From NCBI GenBank assembly GCA_017397895.1, contig JAFQHP010000018.1, positions 1 to 64,000 on the forward strand: 64,000 nucleotides of DNA, read 5' to 3'. Origin of the DNA: Clostridia bacterium. Its GTDB lineage: Bacteria > Bacillota > Clostridia > Christensenellales > Aristaeellaceae. Every line of letters starts with the position of its first letter. Positions within the stretch are counted from its first letter, which is position 1. The translations under genes and the position numbers were made by a program. Shown one piece after another: positions 1-7,390 of this stretch. Under the pieces are notes generated by a model. The model saw only the letters and a program-made list of their open reading frames with translations, searched no databases and was not told the DNA's origin.

Positions 1-91
1 CGTCCACTTCGCAGTCCCAGGCCAGGGCGCTGCAGGTGAACAGGGTGCACAGCAGGGCCAGCACGGCTACCAGAAGGAGCTTTTTCTTCAT
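1..91 (-). CDS. Exported protein, N-terminal fragment (runs off window)
   Basis: Only about 30 codons lie in the window; the gene continues beyond base 1. The ATG at 91 is preceded by an AAAAGGGG ribosome site at good spacing. The product starts MKKKLLLVAVLALLC and continues with a hydrophobic core and a small-residue SALA site, a typical Sec signal peptide, so the mature protein is exported. Nothing of the mature domain is visible, so no function is assigned. It has its own promoter (163-191) and is probably transcribed separately from the upstream xylanase gene. Confidence 0.75.
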   Translation of the reverse strand, partial: MKKKLLLVAVLALLCTLFTCSALAWDCEVD

Positions 92-162
92 TGGTCATTC
101 CCCTTTTCTCTTGATGCGGAAAATCGTCCTGTAAATAGGAAGAATTTGTCCTTTCGCAAGTC

Positions 163-191
163 ATCTTACGGTTACATACATGTAATGTCAA
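163..191 (-). promoter_or_regulatory. Sigma-A promoter with palindromic spacer
   Basis: On the minus strand TTGACA (186-191) and TAAGAT (163-168) are separated by 17 bases. The spacer contains TTACAT-AC-ATGTAA (172-185), a perfect 6-base inverted repeat placed where a repressor could block polymerase. It faces the partial exported-protein gene. Confidence 0.75.
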
Positions 192-340
192 TAGCTTTTG
201 GGAAAAAAAGTTACAAATTTTCAAAATGCAACCGTAATGTAACCATTTTAGCGTGCCACATCCTACATTTTTGATTAAATCCAGATTTGCTTCAGTGGTT
301 AATACATGAATTATTATCTTTCTTCCGGTCGTTCGGTTAC

Positions 341-373
341 ATAAAAACACCGGAGCCTTTCATCAGCTCCGGT
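341..373 (-). terminator. Rho-independent terminator of the xylanase gene
   Basis: ACCGGAGC (349-356) pairs with GCTCCGGT (366-373). On the minus strand the stem is followed by a GTTTTTAT tract, just after the xylanase stop. Confidence 0.85.
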
Positions 374-382
374 TAGTTTAGA

Positions 383-1909
383 TTATTTTGTTTCTTCCTT
401 GACCGCTTCCGCCACAGAATAGAAAGCCAGCTTGGCCTCCATGTTCTTGTCAAACAAAAGCGGGAAGGATTCGCTGCGCCAGCTGCGGTCGTCCGTCAGG
501 CCCCACACCTGCACGGCCTCCATCTGATCCGCATATTCCAGGAAGAGAAGGAACAGTTCCTTATAGTAATCTGCCTGCTGACGGTGGTACTGGCGGGTGT
601 TTTCGCTGATGCCCACGTCCAGTTCGCTCACCCTTAGCTTCAGTCCCTTTGCGGCAATACGCTCCATGGCATTCTTCACCCGGCTGATATGGGGATCGTT
701 CACCTTGTAATGGCCCTGGAAGCCGTAGCCGTCGATGGTGCCGTCGGCCATGAGGCTGTCCAGCAGGTTGCAGATGCCGGTAAGCTTGGGCTCGTTGGGG
801 GTATTGTAATCGTTGTAGCAAAGCAGCACGCCCGGGGCGGCATACTTGCGGGCATACTCAAAGGCGCGGTTCACAAAATCCTGCCCCACCACCTTCGTCC
901 AGTTGGATTCCCGAAGAGCCCCGGTGCCGTCGGCCACTGCTTCGTTCACCACGTCCCAGGAAACAATCACCCCGGGCCACTGCTTTTCCGTTTCCTGCAG
1001 CACCTGGCGGATATAGTTTTCCATCCGGGCCAGCATCACTTCCCGGGTGACGTAGGGTTTTGCGGTATCGTATCCTTCGTGGAAGAAGGCTTCCGGGGTC
1101 TGGCTGTGCCATACCAACACATGGCCGTGCACCTTGATGCCGTTTTTCTGGCAATAGTCCAGCATGGGCTTGGCGGAAGTGAATTTCACCGCCACAGCGG
1201 TTTCGTCTTCCTTGGCCAGCTTCTTGCTGGCTGTTACGTCCAGCACGCTGTCCGGCTTCAGTTCGTTTTCATGGGTGAAAATATTGTACTGGGTGGCAAA
1301 GAAATCAATCTGGGCCTTGTCCCGCATTTGCATGCCGTTGACGCAGCTGCCCACGTCAAAATAATCGGCGTACACTTCCTTCAGGGAGGGCAGATCGCCG
1401 TCAAAATGCAATTCCACCGGCTCCACCGTAAAATCCCGCATCATGAAATTGATGTCCCCGTTCCCCACCGTTTCCACATAGAGGGTGTATTTGTCGTAGG
1501 CTTCGGGGGTGTATTCGCCGGAAATGGTCACCCAGGGGCCCTGCTTGGCGGTCACCCGGCCCAGGTTTTCGTAGGATTCCGCGCCGTCCCTGGTGTGGGC
1601 CACGGACACCATGAATTCTGCGCTTTCCACCGCCGTCTGCTTCACGTCCACAGAAAAACGGTATTTCACCCCCGCCAGCAGGGGAAAATCCCGGCCGGGG
1701 GAATTCCAGGAAGCCGTGCGGCCCCTTACTTCAATCACATATCCAAGCCGCTTCAGCTCCACCGTATTATCGGCGCTGCGGGGATACCAGCCGTCCAGGC
1801 CCATGGTAAAATCGGAATAATAGCCGGTAAAGGGGGCCTCCTCCTGGGCATGACCCACAAGGGACAGGCACAGTACCGCCGTCAGCAATACAGCAATGAA
1901 CCGTTTCAT
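383..1909 (-). CDS. Secreted endo-1,4-beta-xylanase, GH10, with N-terminal carbohydrate-binding module
   Basis: Hydrolyses internal beta-1,4 bonds of xylan outside the cell. The 508-residue product has a signal peptide (about 1-21), a beta-rich region (about 27-165) resembling a CBM4/9-type xylan-binding module, and a GH10 barrel (about 175-505). GH10 signatures are clear: HVLVWHSQTP near 263-272, the acid/base glutamate E323 in WDVVNEA, and the nucleophile E429 in LRVSELDVG. The length suits a GH10 enzyme with one module. It is a single-gene unit with its own promoter (1948-1976) and terminator. With the CE1-type esterase at 28,580 it indicates arabinoxylan use. Family assignment is very secure; the module class is an inference from fold-like sequence. 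Confidence 0.96.
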   Translation of the reverse strand: MKRFIAVLLTAVLCLSLVGHAQEEAPFTGYYSDFTMGLDGWYPRSADNTVELKRLGYVIEVRGRTASWNSPGRDFPLLAGVKYRFSVDVKQTAVESAEFMVSVAHTRDGAESYENLGRVTAKQGPWVTISGEYTPEAYDKYTLYVETVGNGDINFMMRDFTVEPVELHFDGDLPSLKEVYADYFDVGSCVNGMQMRDKAQIDFFATQYNIFTHENELKPDSVLDVTASKKLAKEDETAVAVKFTSAKPMLDYCQKNGIKVHGHVLVWHSQTPEAFFHEGYDTAKPYVTREVMLARMENYIRQVLQETEKQWPGVIVSWDVVNEAVADGTGALRESNWTKVVGQDFVNRAFEYARKYAAPGVLLCYNDYNTPNEPKLTGICNLLDSLMADGTIDGYGFQGHYKVNDPHISRVKNAMERIAAKGLKLRVSELDVGISENTRQYHRQQADYYKELFLLFLEYADQMEAVQVWGLTDDRSWRSESFPLLFDKNMEAKLAFYSVAEAVKEETK

Positions 1910-1947
1910 GAAAAACGACCCTCTTTCTTCTTCATTGATTGCTTCCT

Positions 1948-1976
1948 ATTATACCCTGCTTTGCCTTTTCTGTCAT
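1948..1976 (-). promoter_or_regulatory. Promoter of the xylanase gene
   Basis: Minus-strand ATGACA (1971-1976) and TATAAT (1948-1953) are 17 bases apart, about 40 bases upstream of the xylanase ATG. Confidence 0.7.
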
Positions 1977-2016
1977 GTACGTTTTGTACCGCTTTTTGGA
2001 CAAATATTGCGCTCCC

Positions 2017-3432
2017 TCAGGGGAAATTCAGGTACCGGCTCATCACATAGCCCACCTGATCTTTATACTGCACCATGGTCCACAACTCTCCCCGCAGCAG
2101 CACTTCCACCCTGGCGCCGGAAGAAAGCGTGCGCAGGGCATCGGAATCCGTACCGGCCTTTTCCCGCATCCGCACATGAGTATTGGCTTTGGCATGGATG
2201 CCGAATTTCTCCACCGGCTCCAATATCCCTTCCCCGTTCCAGATCACCGCCAGCCTTCCGTCCTCCAGCATGCACACAAACCGGTCGCCCCAGGGGGTAT
2301 CGGTAGAATTGTTGCTTTCCACCCCCACCACCGTCATTTCCGTGCCCTTTTCCAGCACCCGGCCCTTCCAGCCCTGGCGGTATTCGGTGGGGGCCATCGC
2401 ATCATTGCCCTGAATATCCTTTGTCAGCCGCACCCGGGTGCAGCCGCTTTTCACGTCTTCTTCCCCGTCAAAAACCAGGTATTCCATCATGGCACTGCCG
2501 GAAAAAACAGCGCCCCCTTCTTCCCCGGTAATATATACGCTGGCCCAGGTATCGGTATGGCAGGGCACCTGCACCCGGGCGCCGGCGCACAGCTTCACGG
2601 TTACCCTGCTGTCCTTGTCCGCCTGATAGCGTACGTTCAGCCGGTCCAGAAGCTCCGACGATTTCACCGTGGCATAGCGGATGGTGTGATCGCCGTTTTC
2701 TTCCAGAAAGCGGGTTTCAATAAAGCCGCCCTTTGCCAGCTGGGCCCAGCCGTCCAGGTATTTGAGCACCTGAACCTCTTCGCCGCCTTTCACTACCCAG
2801 GGGTCGCTGTCGCAATAGCCGGTGGCAGAGCCGGAAATGGCCAGGCTGCCGCCGGACGTGTACACCCGCCTGTTTTCCGTTGGCAGCCCATAGGTGGCAT
2901 CATATTGCCGGGAGCGCTGAAGGGGGGCGTAGTATTCCACCGCACTCTTGGGAATAAAGCCGTCTCCGTGCCAGCCTTCCACAAAATAATCATCCCCAAA
3001 TTCGCCGCACACCCGAAGCAGGGTGCCCTTTGCATGGGTGGCGGAAAGATGGCTGTGGCTAGGCGAAGTATAGACGGGCGCATCCGCCTGAATCACCTGC
3101 GCCATATACATCTGGCAGGGGTAGCTGTTTTCTTCTTCTGCGCTCATCTCCCAATAGCTTTCCGGCCAGCCGTCATGAGCCTTGTCCTGGTCCACCCACA
3201 CCGTCATATCCCGGGTGAGCCAGCAGGAATACAGGCCGTTTTCATCATCCAGGGACAGGCTGGAAACATAACCGTTATACAATATGCCCGCCTTGATTTT
3301 GCCGGTGCTTTTGGTATACACCACGGCTCCCTTTCCGCCTGTATTTACGTTCAGCTCATTATAGCCCGCCTGGGCCGGAAAAGCCGACAGTGTCAAAAGC
3401 ACCAGTAGCAGCATCAGTGTCCCTTTGCGCAT
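2017..3432 (-). CDS. Exported multi-SH3 (SH3b-like) repeat protein
   Basis: About 471 residues. The start at 3432 is chosen because an AGGGAG ribosome site lies 9 bases before it; an in-frame ATG at 3462 lacks one. A signal peptide covers roughly the first 22 residues. The rest is several bacterial SH3-like units, recognised by repeated VYTS/VRMREKAGTDSDALRT-type starts, hydrophobic strands, and the closing VGYVMSRYL at the C-terminus. Such domains usually bind peptidoglycan or other wall polymers. No catalytic domain is visible, so it is more likely a wall-associated or scaffolding protein than a hydrolase. It diverges from pgi. Confidence 0.8.
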   Translation of the reverse strand: MRKGTLMLLLVLLTLSAFPAQAGYNELNVNTGGKGAVVYTKSTGKIKAGILYNGYVSSLSLDDENGLYSCWLTRDMTVWVDQDKAHDGWPESYWEMSAEEENSYPCQMYMAQVIQADAPVYTSPSHSHLSATHAKGTLLRVCGEFGDDYFVEGWHGDGFIPKSAVEYYAPLQRSRQYDATYGLPTENRRVYTSGGSLAISGSATGYCDSDPWVVKGGEEVQVLKYLDGWAQLAKGGFIETRFLEENGDHTIRYATVKSSELLDRLNVRYQADKDSRVTVKLCAGARVQVPCHTDTWASVYITGEEGGAVFSGSAMMEYLVFDGEEDVKSGCTRVRLTKDIQGNDAMAPTEYRQGWKGRVLEKGTEMTVVGVESNNSTDTPWGDRFVCMLEDGRLAVIWNGEGILEPVEKFGIHAKANTHVRMREKAGTDSDALRTLSSGARVEVLLRGELWTMVQYKDQVGYVMSRYLNFP

Positions 3433-3559
3433 CCATAATCGCTCCCTTTTATTGGCTTTCACTGATAAAACGAAGCACGGGGGCAGTTTGTTACATCTTT
3501 TGTATCATTTGTTCTGAAAAATTTCTTGTTTTCCTGCACAAAAAGACGAACCACCCCCC

Positions 3560-3588
3560 TTGTGAAAAAAGCAGCAAACGGATATAAT
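3560..3588 (+). promoter_or_regulatory. Promoter of pgi
   Basis: TTGTGA (3560-3565) and TATAAT (3583-3588) with a 17-base spacer, 53 bases upstream of the pgi start. Confidence 0.8.
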
Positions 3589-3641
3589 AGGAAATGGTTT
3601 TCTCTACCACCGTTGATAAAAGAACAAGGAGCGATTTTGTT

Positions 3642-4979
3642 ATGGCCATGAATTTGAAAATGACCGGCGTGAAGGGCTTCATCGAACAGCGTGAAATGGA
3701 TAACCTGCGCCCCATTCTGGATACCGTCAACGATCAGCTGGTTTCCCTCAAGGGCGCCGGCAACGATTTCCTGGGCTGGCTGGATTTGCCCGTGAACTAC
3801 GATAAAGAAGAATTCGGCCGCATTCAGAAGGCTGCCGAAAAAATCCAGCAGGACAGCGATGTGCTGGTGGTGATCGGCATCGGCGGTTCTTACCTGGGTG
3901 CCCGGGCCGCCATCGAATTCTGCAAGGGCCAGATGTACAACGGCATCCGGGAAAAGGGCATCCCGGAAATCTATTTCGCCGGCAACAATATTTCTTCTTC
4001 TTATCTCAATGATATTGTGAAGATCATCGGCGACCGTGATTTCTCCGTCAACATCATTTCCAAGTCCGGCACCACCACCGAACCTGCCATCGCTTTCCGC
4101 ATGTTCAAAAAGATGCTGGAAGAGAAGTACGGCAAGGAAGGCGCCAAGGGCCGCATCTATGCCACCACCGACAAGGCCCGCGGCGCACTGAAGAACCTGT
4201 GCAACGCCGAAGGCTATGAAACCTTCGTGGTTCCGGACGACGTGGGCGGCCGCTTCTCCGTGCTGACGGCTGTGGGCCTGCTCCCCATCGCCGCTGCCGG
4301 CATCAACATCGAAGAAATGATGAAGGGTGCTCAGGAAGCCCGAATCGCCTGCCAGGCAGACACCATGGAACAGAACCCTGCTTACCAGTACGCCGCCCTG
4401 CGCAACATCCTCTACCGCAAGGGCAAGAACACCGAAATTCTGGTGAACTATGAGCCCGCCCTCACCATGATGGGCGAATGGTTCAAGCAGCTCTACGCCG
4501 AAAGCGAAGGCAAGGACCAGAAGGGCATCTTCCCCACCGCCGCCAATTTCTCCACTGATCTGCACTCCATCGGCCAGTTCATCCAGGACGGCACCCGCAA
4601 CCTCTTTGAAACCGTGATCTGGGTCAATCAGCCCCGCTCCGAAGTGTACATCGAAGAAGCTGCCGAAGACATCGACGGCCTCAATTACCTGGCCGGCAAG
4701 TCCGTCCAGTTTGTCAATTCCAAGGCCTACCAGGGCACCCTGATGGCCCACATGGACGGCGGCACCCCCAACATCATCCTGGAAATTGACGCTGCCGATG
4801 CGTATCACTTCGGCTATCTGGTGTACTTCTTTGAAAAGGCCTGCGGCCTGTCCGGCTATATGCTGGGCGTGAACCCCTTCGACCAGCCCGGCGTGGAAGC
4901 CTACAAAAAGAACATGTTTGCCCTCCTTGGCAAGCCCGGCTACGAAGAACGCAAGGCCGAATTGGAAGCCCGCCTGTAA
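3642..4979 (+). CDS. pgi: Glucose-6-phosphate isomerase
   Basis: Interconverts glucose-6-phosphate and fructose-6-phosphate in the cytosol for glycolysis and gluconeogenesis. The start at 3642 follows AAGGAG at good spacing and gives about 445 residues, the usual size of the short Firmicute form; an upstream in-frame ATG at 3594 has no ribosome site. Family signatures include [14 protein letters not shown], the sugar-phosphate loop [23 protein letters not shown], and the C-terminal segment [12 protein letters not shown]. It has its own promoter and is followed directly by a copy of the multi-hairpin repeat, whose A/T-flanked stem could serve as its terminator. Confidence 0.98.
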   Translation: MAMNLKMTGVKGFIEQREMDNLRPILDTVNDQLVSLKGAGNDFLGWLDLPVNYDKEEFGRIQKAAEKIQQDSDVLVVIGIGGSYLGARAAIEFCKGQMYNGIREKGIPEIYFAGNNISSSYLNDIVKIIGDRDFSVNIISKSGTTTEPAIAFRMFKKMLEEKYGKEGAKGRIYATTDKARGALKNLCNAEGYETFVVPDDVGGRFSVLTAVGLLPIAAAGINIEEMMKGAQEARIACQADTMEQNPAYQYAALRNILYRKGKNTEILVNYEPALTMMGEWFKQLYAESEGKDQKGIFPTAANFSTDLHSIGQFIQDGTRNLFETVIWVNQPRSEVYIEEAAEDIDGLNYLAGKSVQFVNSKAYQGTLMAHMDGGTPNIILEIDAADAYHFGYLVYFFEKACGLSGYMLGVNPFDQPGVEAYKKNMFALLGKPGYEERKAELEARL

Positions 4980-4984
4980 AACAG

Positions 4985-5190
4985 GCGAATGGAGGTGCGC
5001 TGAAACACTCCTCCATTCGGAACATCACATTTACTGTAAAAATGGGTTTGCAGCCTCATAAATGAAGCTGCAAACCCTATTTTTACGGCCGTAAATTGAT
5101 ATAGAAAGCGCCATGGGCGCTCCTCGCAGGAGCAAAGCCTCTGCTGCGGATTCCACATGAAGGGGCAAGCACCTTCATGCTTCCCCTTAT
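4985..5190 (+). repeat. Multi-hairpin dispersed repeat, copy A
   Basis: About 205 bases, homologous to the reverse complement of 21,878-22,081. Visible stems are CGAATGGAGG/CCTCCATTCG (4986-4995 with 5010-5019), a long stem around GGGTTTGCAG/CTGCAAACCC (5044-5053 with 5068-5077) extended by A-rich and T-rich flanks, AGCGCC/GGCGCT, CTCCT/AGGAG, and a CATGAAGG/CCTTCATG stem near 5156-5179. Several stems differ between the copies by paired changes. It fills the pgi to GNAT-CHAP gap. It may be a structured RNA, a terminator module or a small non-autonomous element. Confidence 0.85.
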
Positions 5191-5263
5191 CCTTGAGCGT
5201 ATTTTATTATTATCTTTTATTGCTCATCTCTCTTTTATATCCCGGACAAGGAGGTGTCCCCCC

Positions 5264-6286
5264 ATGCACATGGAAACAAAGCGGCTGATTTTACGTCCAT
5301 TCATTCCGGACGATGCAGCTGCCCTTCATGCCATCTTTTCCGACGCCGAAACCATGCGCTATTATCCTGCGCCCTTCACGGAAGAGAAAACCCGGCAATG
5401 GATTGAAAGAAACCTTCGCCGCTATCGGGAAGACGGCTTTGGCCTGTGGGCGGTGGTACTGAAGGAAACGGGGCAGGTGATCGGCGATTGCGGTATCACA
5501 TTGCAGCCCATCCACGGGCAGATGCTGCCGGAAATCGGCTACCACATCCACAAAGCCCATCAGCGAATGGGCTATGCTGCGGAAGCCGCCCGCTTTTGCG
5601 TGCACCTGGCCTTTGACCACTACGGCCTTGAAGAAATATATTGCTACATGAAGCATGATAACTGGCCCTCCATGGGTGTGGCCGGAAAGATGGGCATGGT
5701 GCTCTGCGACATTTACCCGGATCCCGTGAACCAATTCACCCGGGTGTTCCGCCTGAAAAAGGAAACCAAAGCCACCCGGCAGCAGCTGGCTGATACCGCC
5801 TGCCGCCTGGCAAAACTGCCCCTGCACGGCAGTGCGGACGGAAAAGAAAGCAACCTGCAGCCCCTGGTGCAGCATTTCCGCCGGTGGGACGTACAGCAAG
5901 CGGACAGGCTGTGGTGCGCCGCCTTTGTGTACCACTGCTGCGTGGAAGCAGGCTTTCAGCTTCCCTTCTCTCCGGACGAATGTACTGTGTGCAGCCTGGC
6001 CGGGGTGCCGGCCTGGGAGGAACTGGCCCAAAAGGACAGCCGCATCGGTTATTTCCTGCCCGAAGAAGCGGACCCTCTGCCCGGTGACATTGTGCTCTAT
6101 GATCATGTGTTCTGCAATCAGCCCCACGACCATATCGGCATTGTGCTGGAAAACCATCCGGATCACCTCATCACCGCCGAAGGCAATATCGGCAATACCA
6201 ACCGGTCCGGCATCATCCGGCGGGCAAAGGACGGCCACATCCGCTGCTATATCCGCCTGCCGGAAAACTACCGCTGGTTTGTGTAG
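5264..6286 (+). CDS. GNAT acetyltransferase fused to a CHAP-type amidase/peptidase domain
   Basis: 340 residues from the ATG at 5264, which follows AAGGAGGTG; the longer in-frame start at 5177 has no ribosome site. Residues about 1-170 are a GNAT N-acetyltransferase of the RimJ/RimL type (METKRLILRPF start, WAVVLKETGQVIGDCGI, HQRMGYAAEAARF acetyl-CoA loop). Residues about 190-340 resemble a CHAP domain: LWCAAFVYHC with the nucleophilic cysteine, LPGDIVLYD, and DHIGIVLE with the histidine. CHAP domains cut peptidoglycan peptides or amide bonds; no signal peptide is visible, so the product looks cytoplasmic and a wall substrate is doubtful. The substrate of neither half can be named. The join is in frame with no sign of a sequencing error. 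Confidence 0.8.
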   Translation: MHMETKRLILRPFIPDDAAALHAIFSDAETMRYYPAPFTEEKTRQWIERNLRRYREDGFGLWAVVLKETGQVIGDCGITLQPIHGQMLPEIGYHIHKAHQRMGYAAEAARFCVHLAFDHYGLEEIYCYMKHDNWPSMGVAGKMGMVLCDIYPDPVNQFTRVFRLKKETKATRQQLADTACRLAKLPLHGSADGKESNLQPLVQHFRRWDVQQADRLWCAAFVYHCCVEAGFQLPFSPDECTVCSLAGVPAWEELAQKDSRIGYFLPEEADPLPGDIVLYDHVFCNQPHDHIGIVLENHPDHLITAEGNIGNTNRSGIIRRAKDGHIRCYIRLPENYRWFV

Positions 6287-6325
6287 TTTTGTCACCTATC
6301 CGCCGTCTTTTGTTCCTGCCTGCCG

Positions 6326-6383
6326 TTGACAGCACAAAGAAAAAAATGCTATGGTATTTTCATCAAAAACGCTATAGCATTTT
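6326..6383 (+). promoter_or_regulatory. Promoter with overlapping inverted-repeat operator
   Basis: TTGACA (6326-6331) and TATGGT (6350-6355) are 18 bases apart. AAAATGCTAT (6343-6352) is exactly repeated inverted as ATAGCATTTT (6374-6383), overlapping the -10 box and the start point, as expected for a repressor site. Confidence 0.7.
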
Positions 6384-6405
6384 GATTTGAAGGAGGGCTT
6401 TCTCT

Positions 6406-7347
6406 ATGAACATTTTTGTCACCGGCGGCACCGGCAATATCGGCCAGTATGTTACCCTGGCTCTTTTGGAGCGTGGCCATCACGTAAGGCTGCTCATCCG
6501 CACCGCTTCCCGTATTCCCGCCTGGCAGCAGATGAAAAACGTGGAAGTGATTGAAGGGAATATGCTGCAGCTGGATCTGCTGGAAAGATGCGTACAGGGC
6601 TGCGACGCCGTGATCCACATTGCCCTTGGCTGGGGCAACGACCCCGTGGATATGCTGGGCCATGACACCCGGGTAACCGCTCACCTTCTGGATGTTTCCG
6701 AAAAGGCCGGCGTGAAGAATTTCATCTACACCTCCTCCACCGCCGCCACCGGGCCCATGGGCCGGGTGATGGACGAAAACGCCCTGCGTATGCCCACCGA
6801 CCTGTACGGCGCCACCAAGGCCGCCACGGAAATGTACCTGCTGGGTTTCCGCCAGTATTACAAAAAGCAGGGCGGCTACGGCGAAAAGGTGAACATGCGG
6901 CGCAACATCATCCGCCCCGGCTACACCTTTTCCAACCCTGCCGTGCCCGGCGGCGCCTCCCAGTCCGACGTGCGGTTCAAAAAAATTGCCGATGCCATTG
7001 TCAACGATCAGGATATGGAATTTCCCGCCGGCGACGGCACCCAGTTCATCTCCTCCGGCCAGATTGCCCAGCTGTATGTGAAGCTGGTGGAAAGCGACCT
7101 GGACGAAGAAATTTTCTTTGCCCTGGGCAACCGGTTCATCACCTGGTACGAAATTGCCCTGGCCGCCAGGGAAATGATGCCCCAATACAAGGGCGCCATC
7201 ACCGCCGTGGGCGAAAAAGGCACCCCCGACCTGTATGTGGTGGAGAAAATGAACAAGGTATTCGGCCTTTCCTTTGACGGCTGGGACGACCTGAAGGATC
7301 ACATCCGCTGGAACCTGGAACAAGCCCTGGCCAGGAAAATCCAGTAA
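6406..7347 (+). CDS. NAD(P)-dependent epimerase/dehydratase family protein (extended SDR)
   Basis: 313 residues, start supported by GAAGGAGG. The N-terminus MNIFVTGGTGNIGQYV is the Rossmann dinucleotide-binding signature GxxGxxG, and YGATKAA supplies the catalytic Tyr-xxx-Lys pair. These enzymes oxidise, reduce or epimerise sugar nucleotides or related carbonyl compounds; the substrate cannot be read from sequence. It is a single gene with its own promoter, a likely operator over the -10 region, and a terminator, so it is probably induced by a specific signal. No adjacent regulator is present. Confidence 0.88.
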   Translation: MNIFVTGGTGNIGQYVTLALLERGHHVRLLIRTASRIPAWQQMKNVEVIEGNMLQLDLLERCVQGCDAVIHIALGWGNDPVDMLGHDTRVTAHLLDVSEKAGVKNFIYTSSTAATGPMGRVMDENALRMPTDLYGATKAATEMYLLGFRQYYKKQGGYGEKVNMRRNIIRPGYTFSNPAVPGGASQSDVRFKKIADAIVNDQDMEFPAGDGTQFISSGQIAQLYVKLVESDLDEEIFFALGNRFITWYEIALAAREMMPQYKGAITAVGEKGTPDLYVVEKMNKVFGLSFDGWDDLKDHIRWNLEQALARKIQ

Positions 7348-7354
7348 ACAAACG

Positions 7355-7390
7355 AAAACGCTGCTGCAAATTGCAACAGCGTTTTACTTT
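7355..7390. terminator. Bidirectional terminator between convergent genes
   Basis: AAAACGCTG(7355-7363) and CAGCGTTTT (7377-7385) form an A/T-flanked stem usable on both strands, between the SDR gene and the facing membrane-protein gene. Confidence 0.75.

Noticed and set aside
3459..4808. A 449-codon open frame on the minus strand opposite pgi
   Set aside because: Antisense shadow of pgi with no ribosome site and no recognisable motifs.
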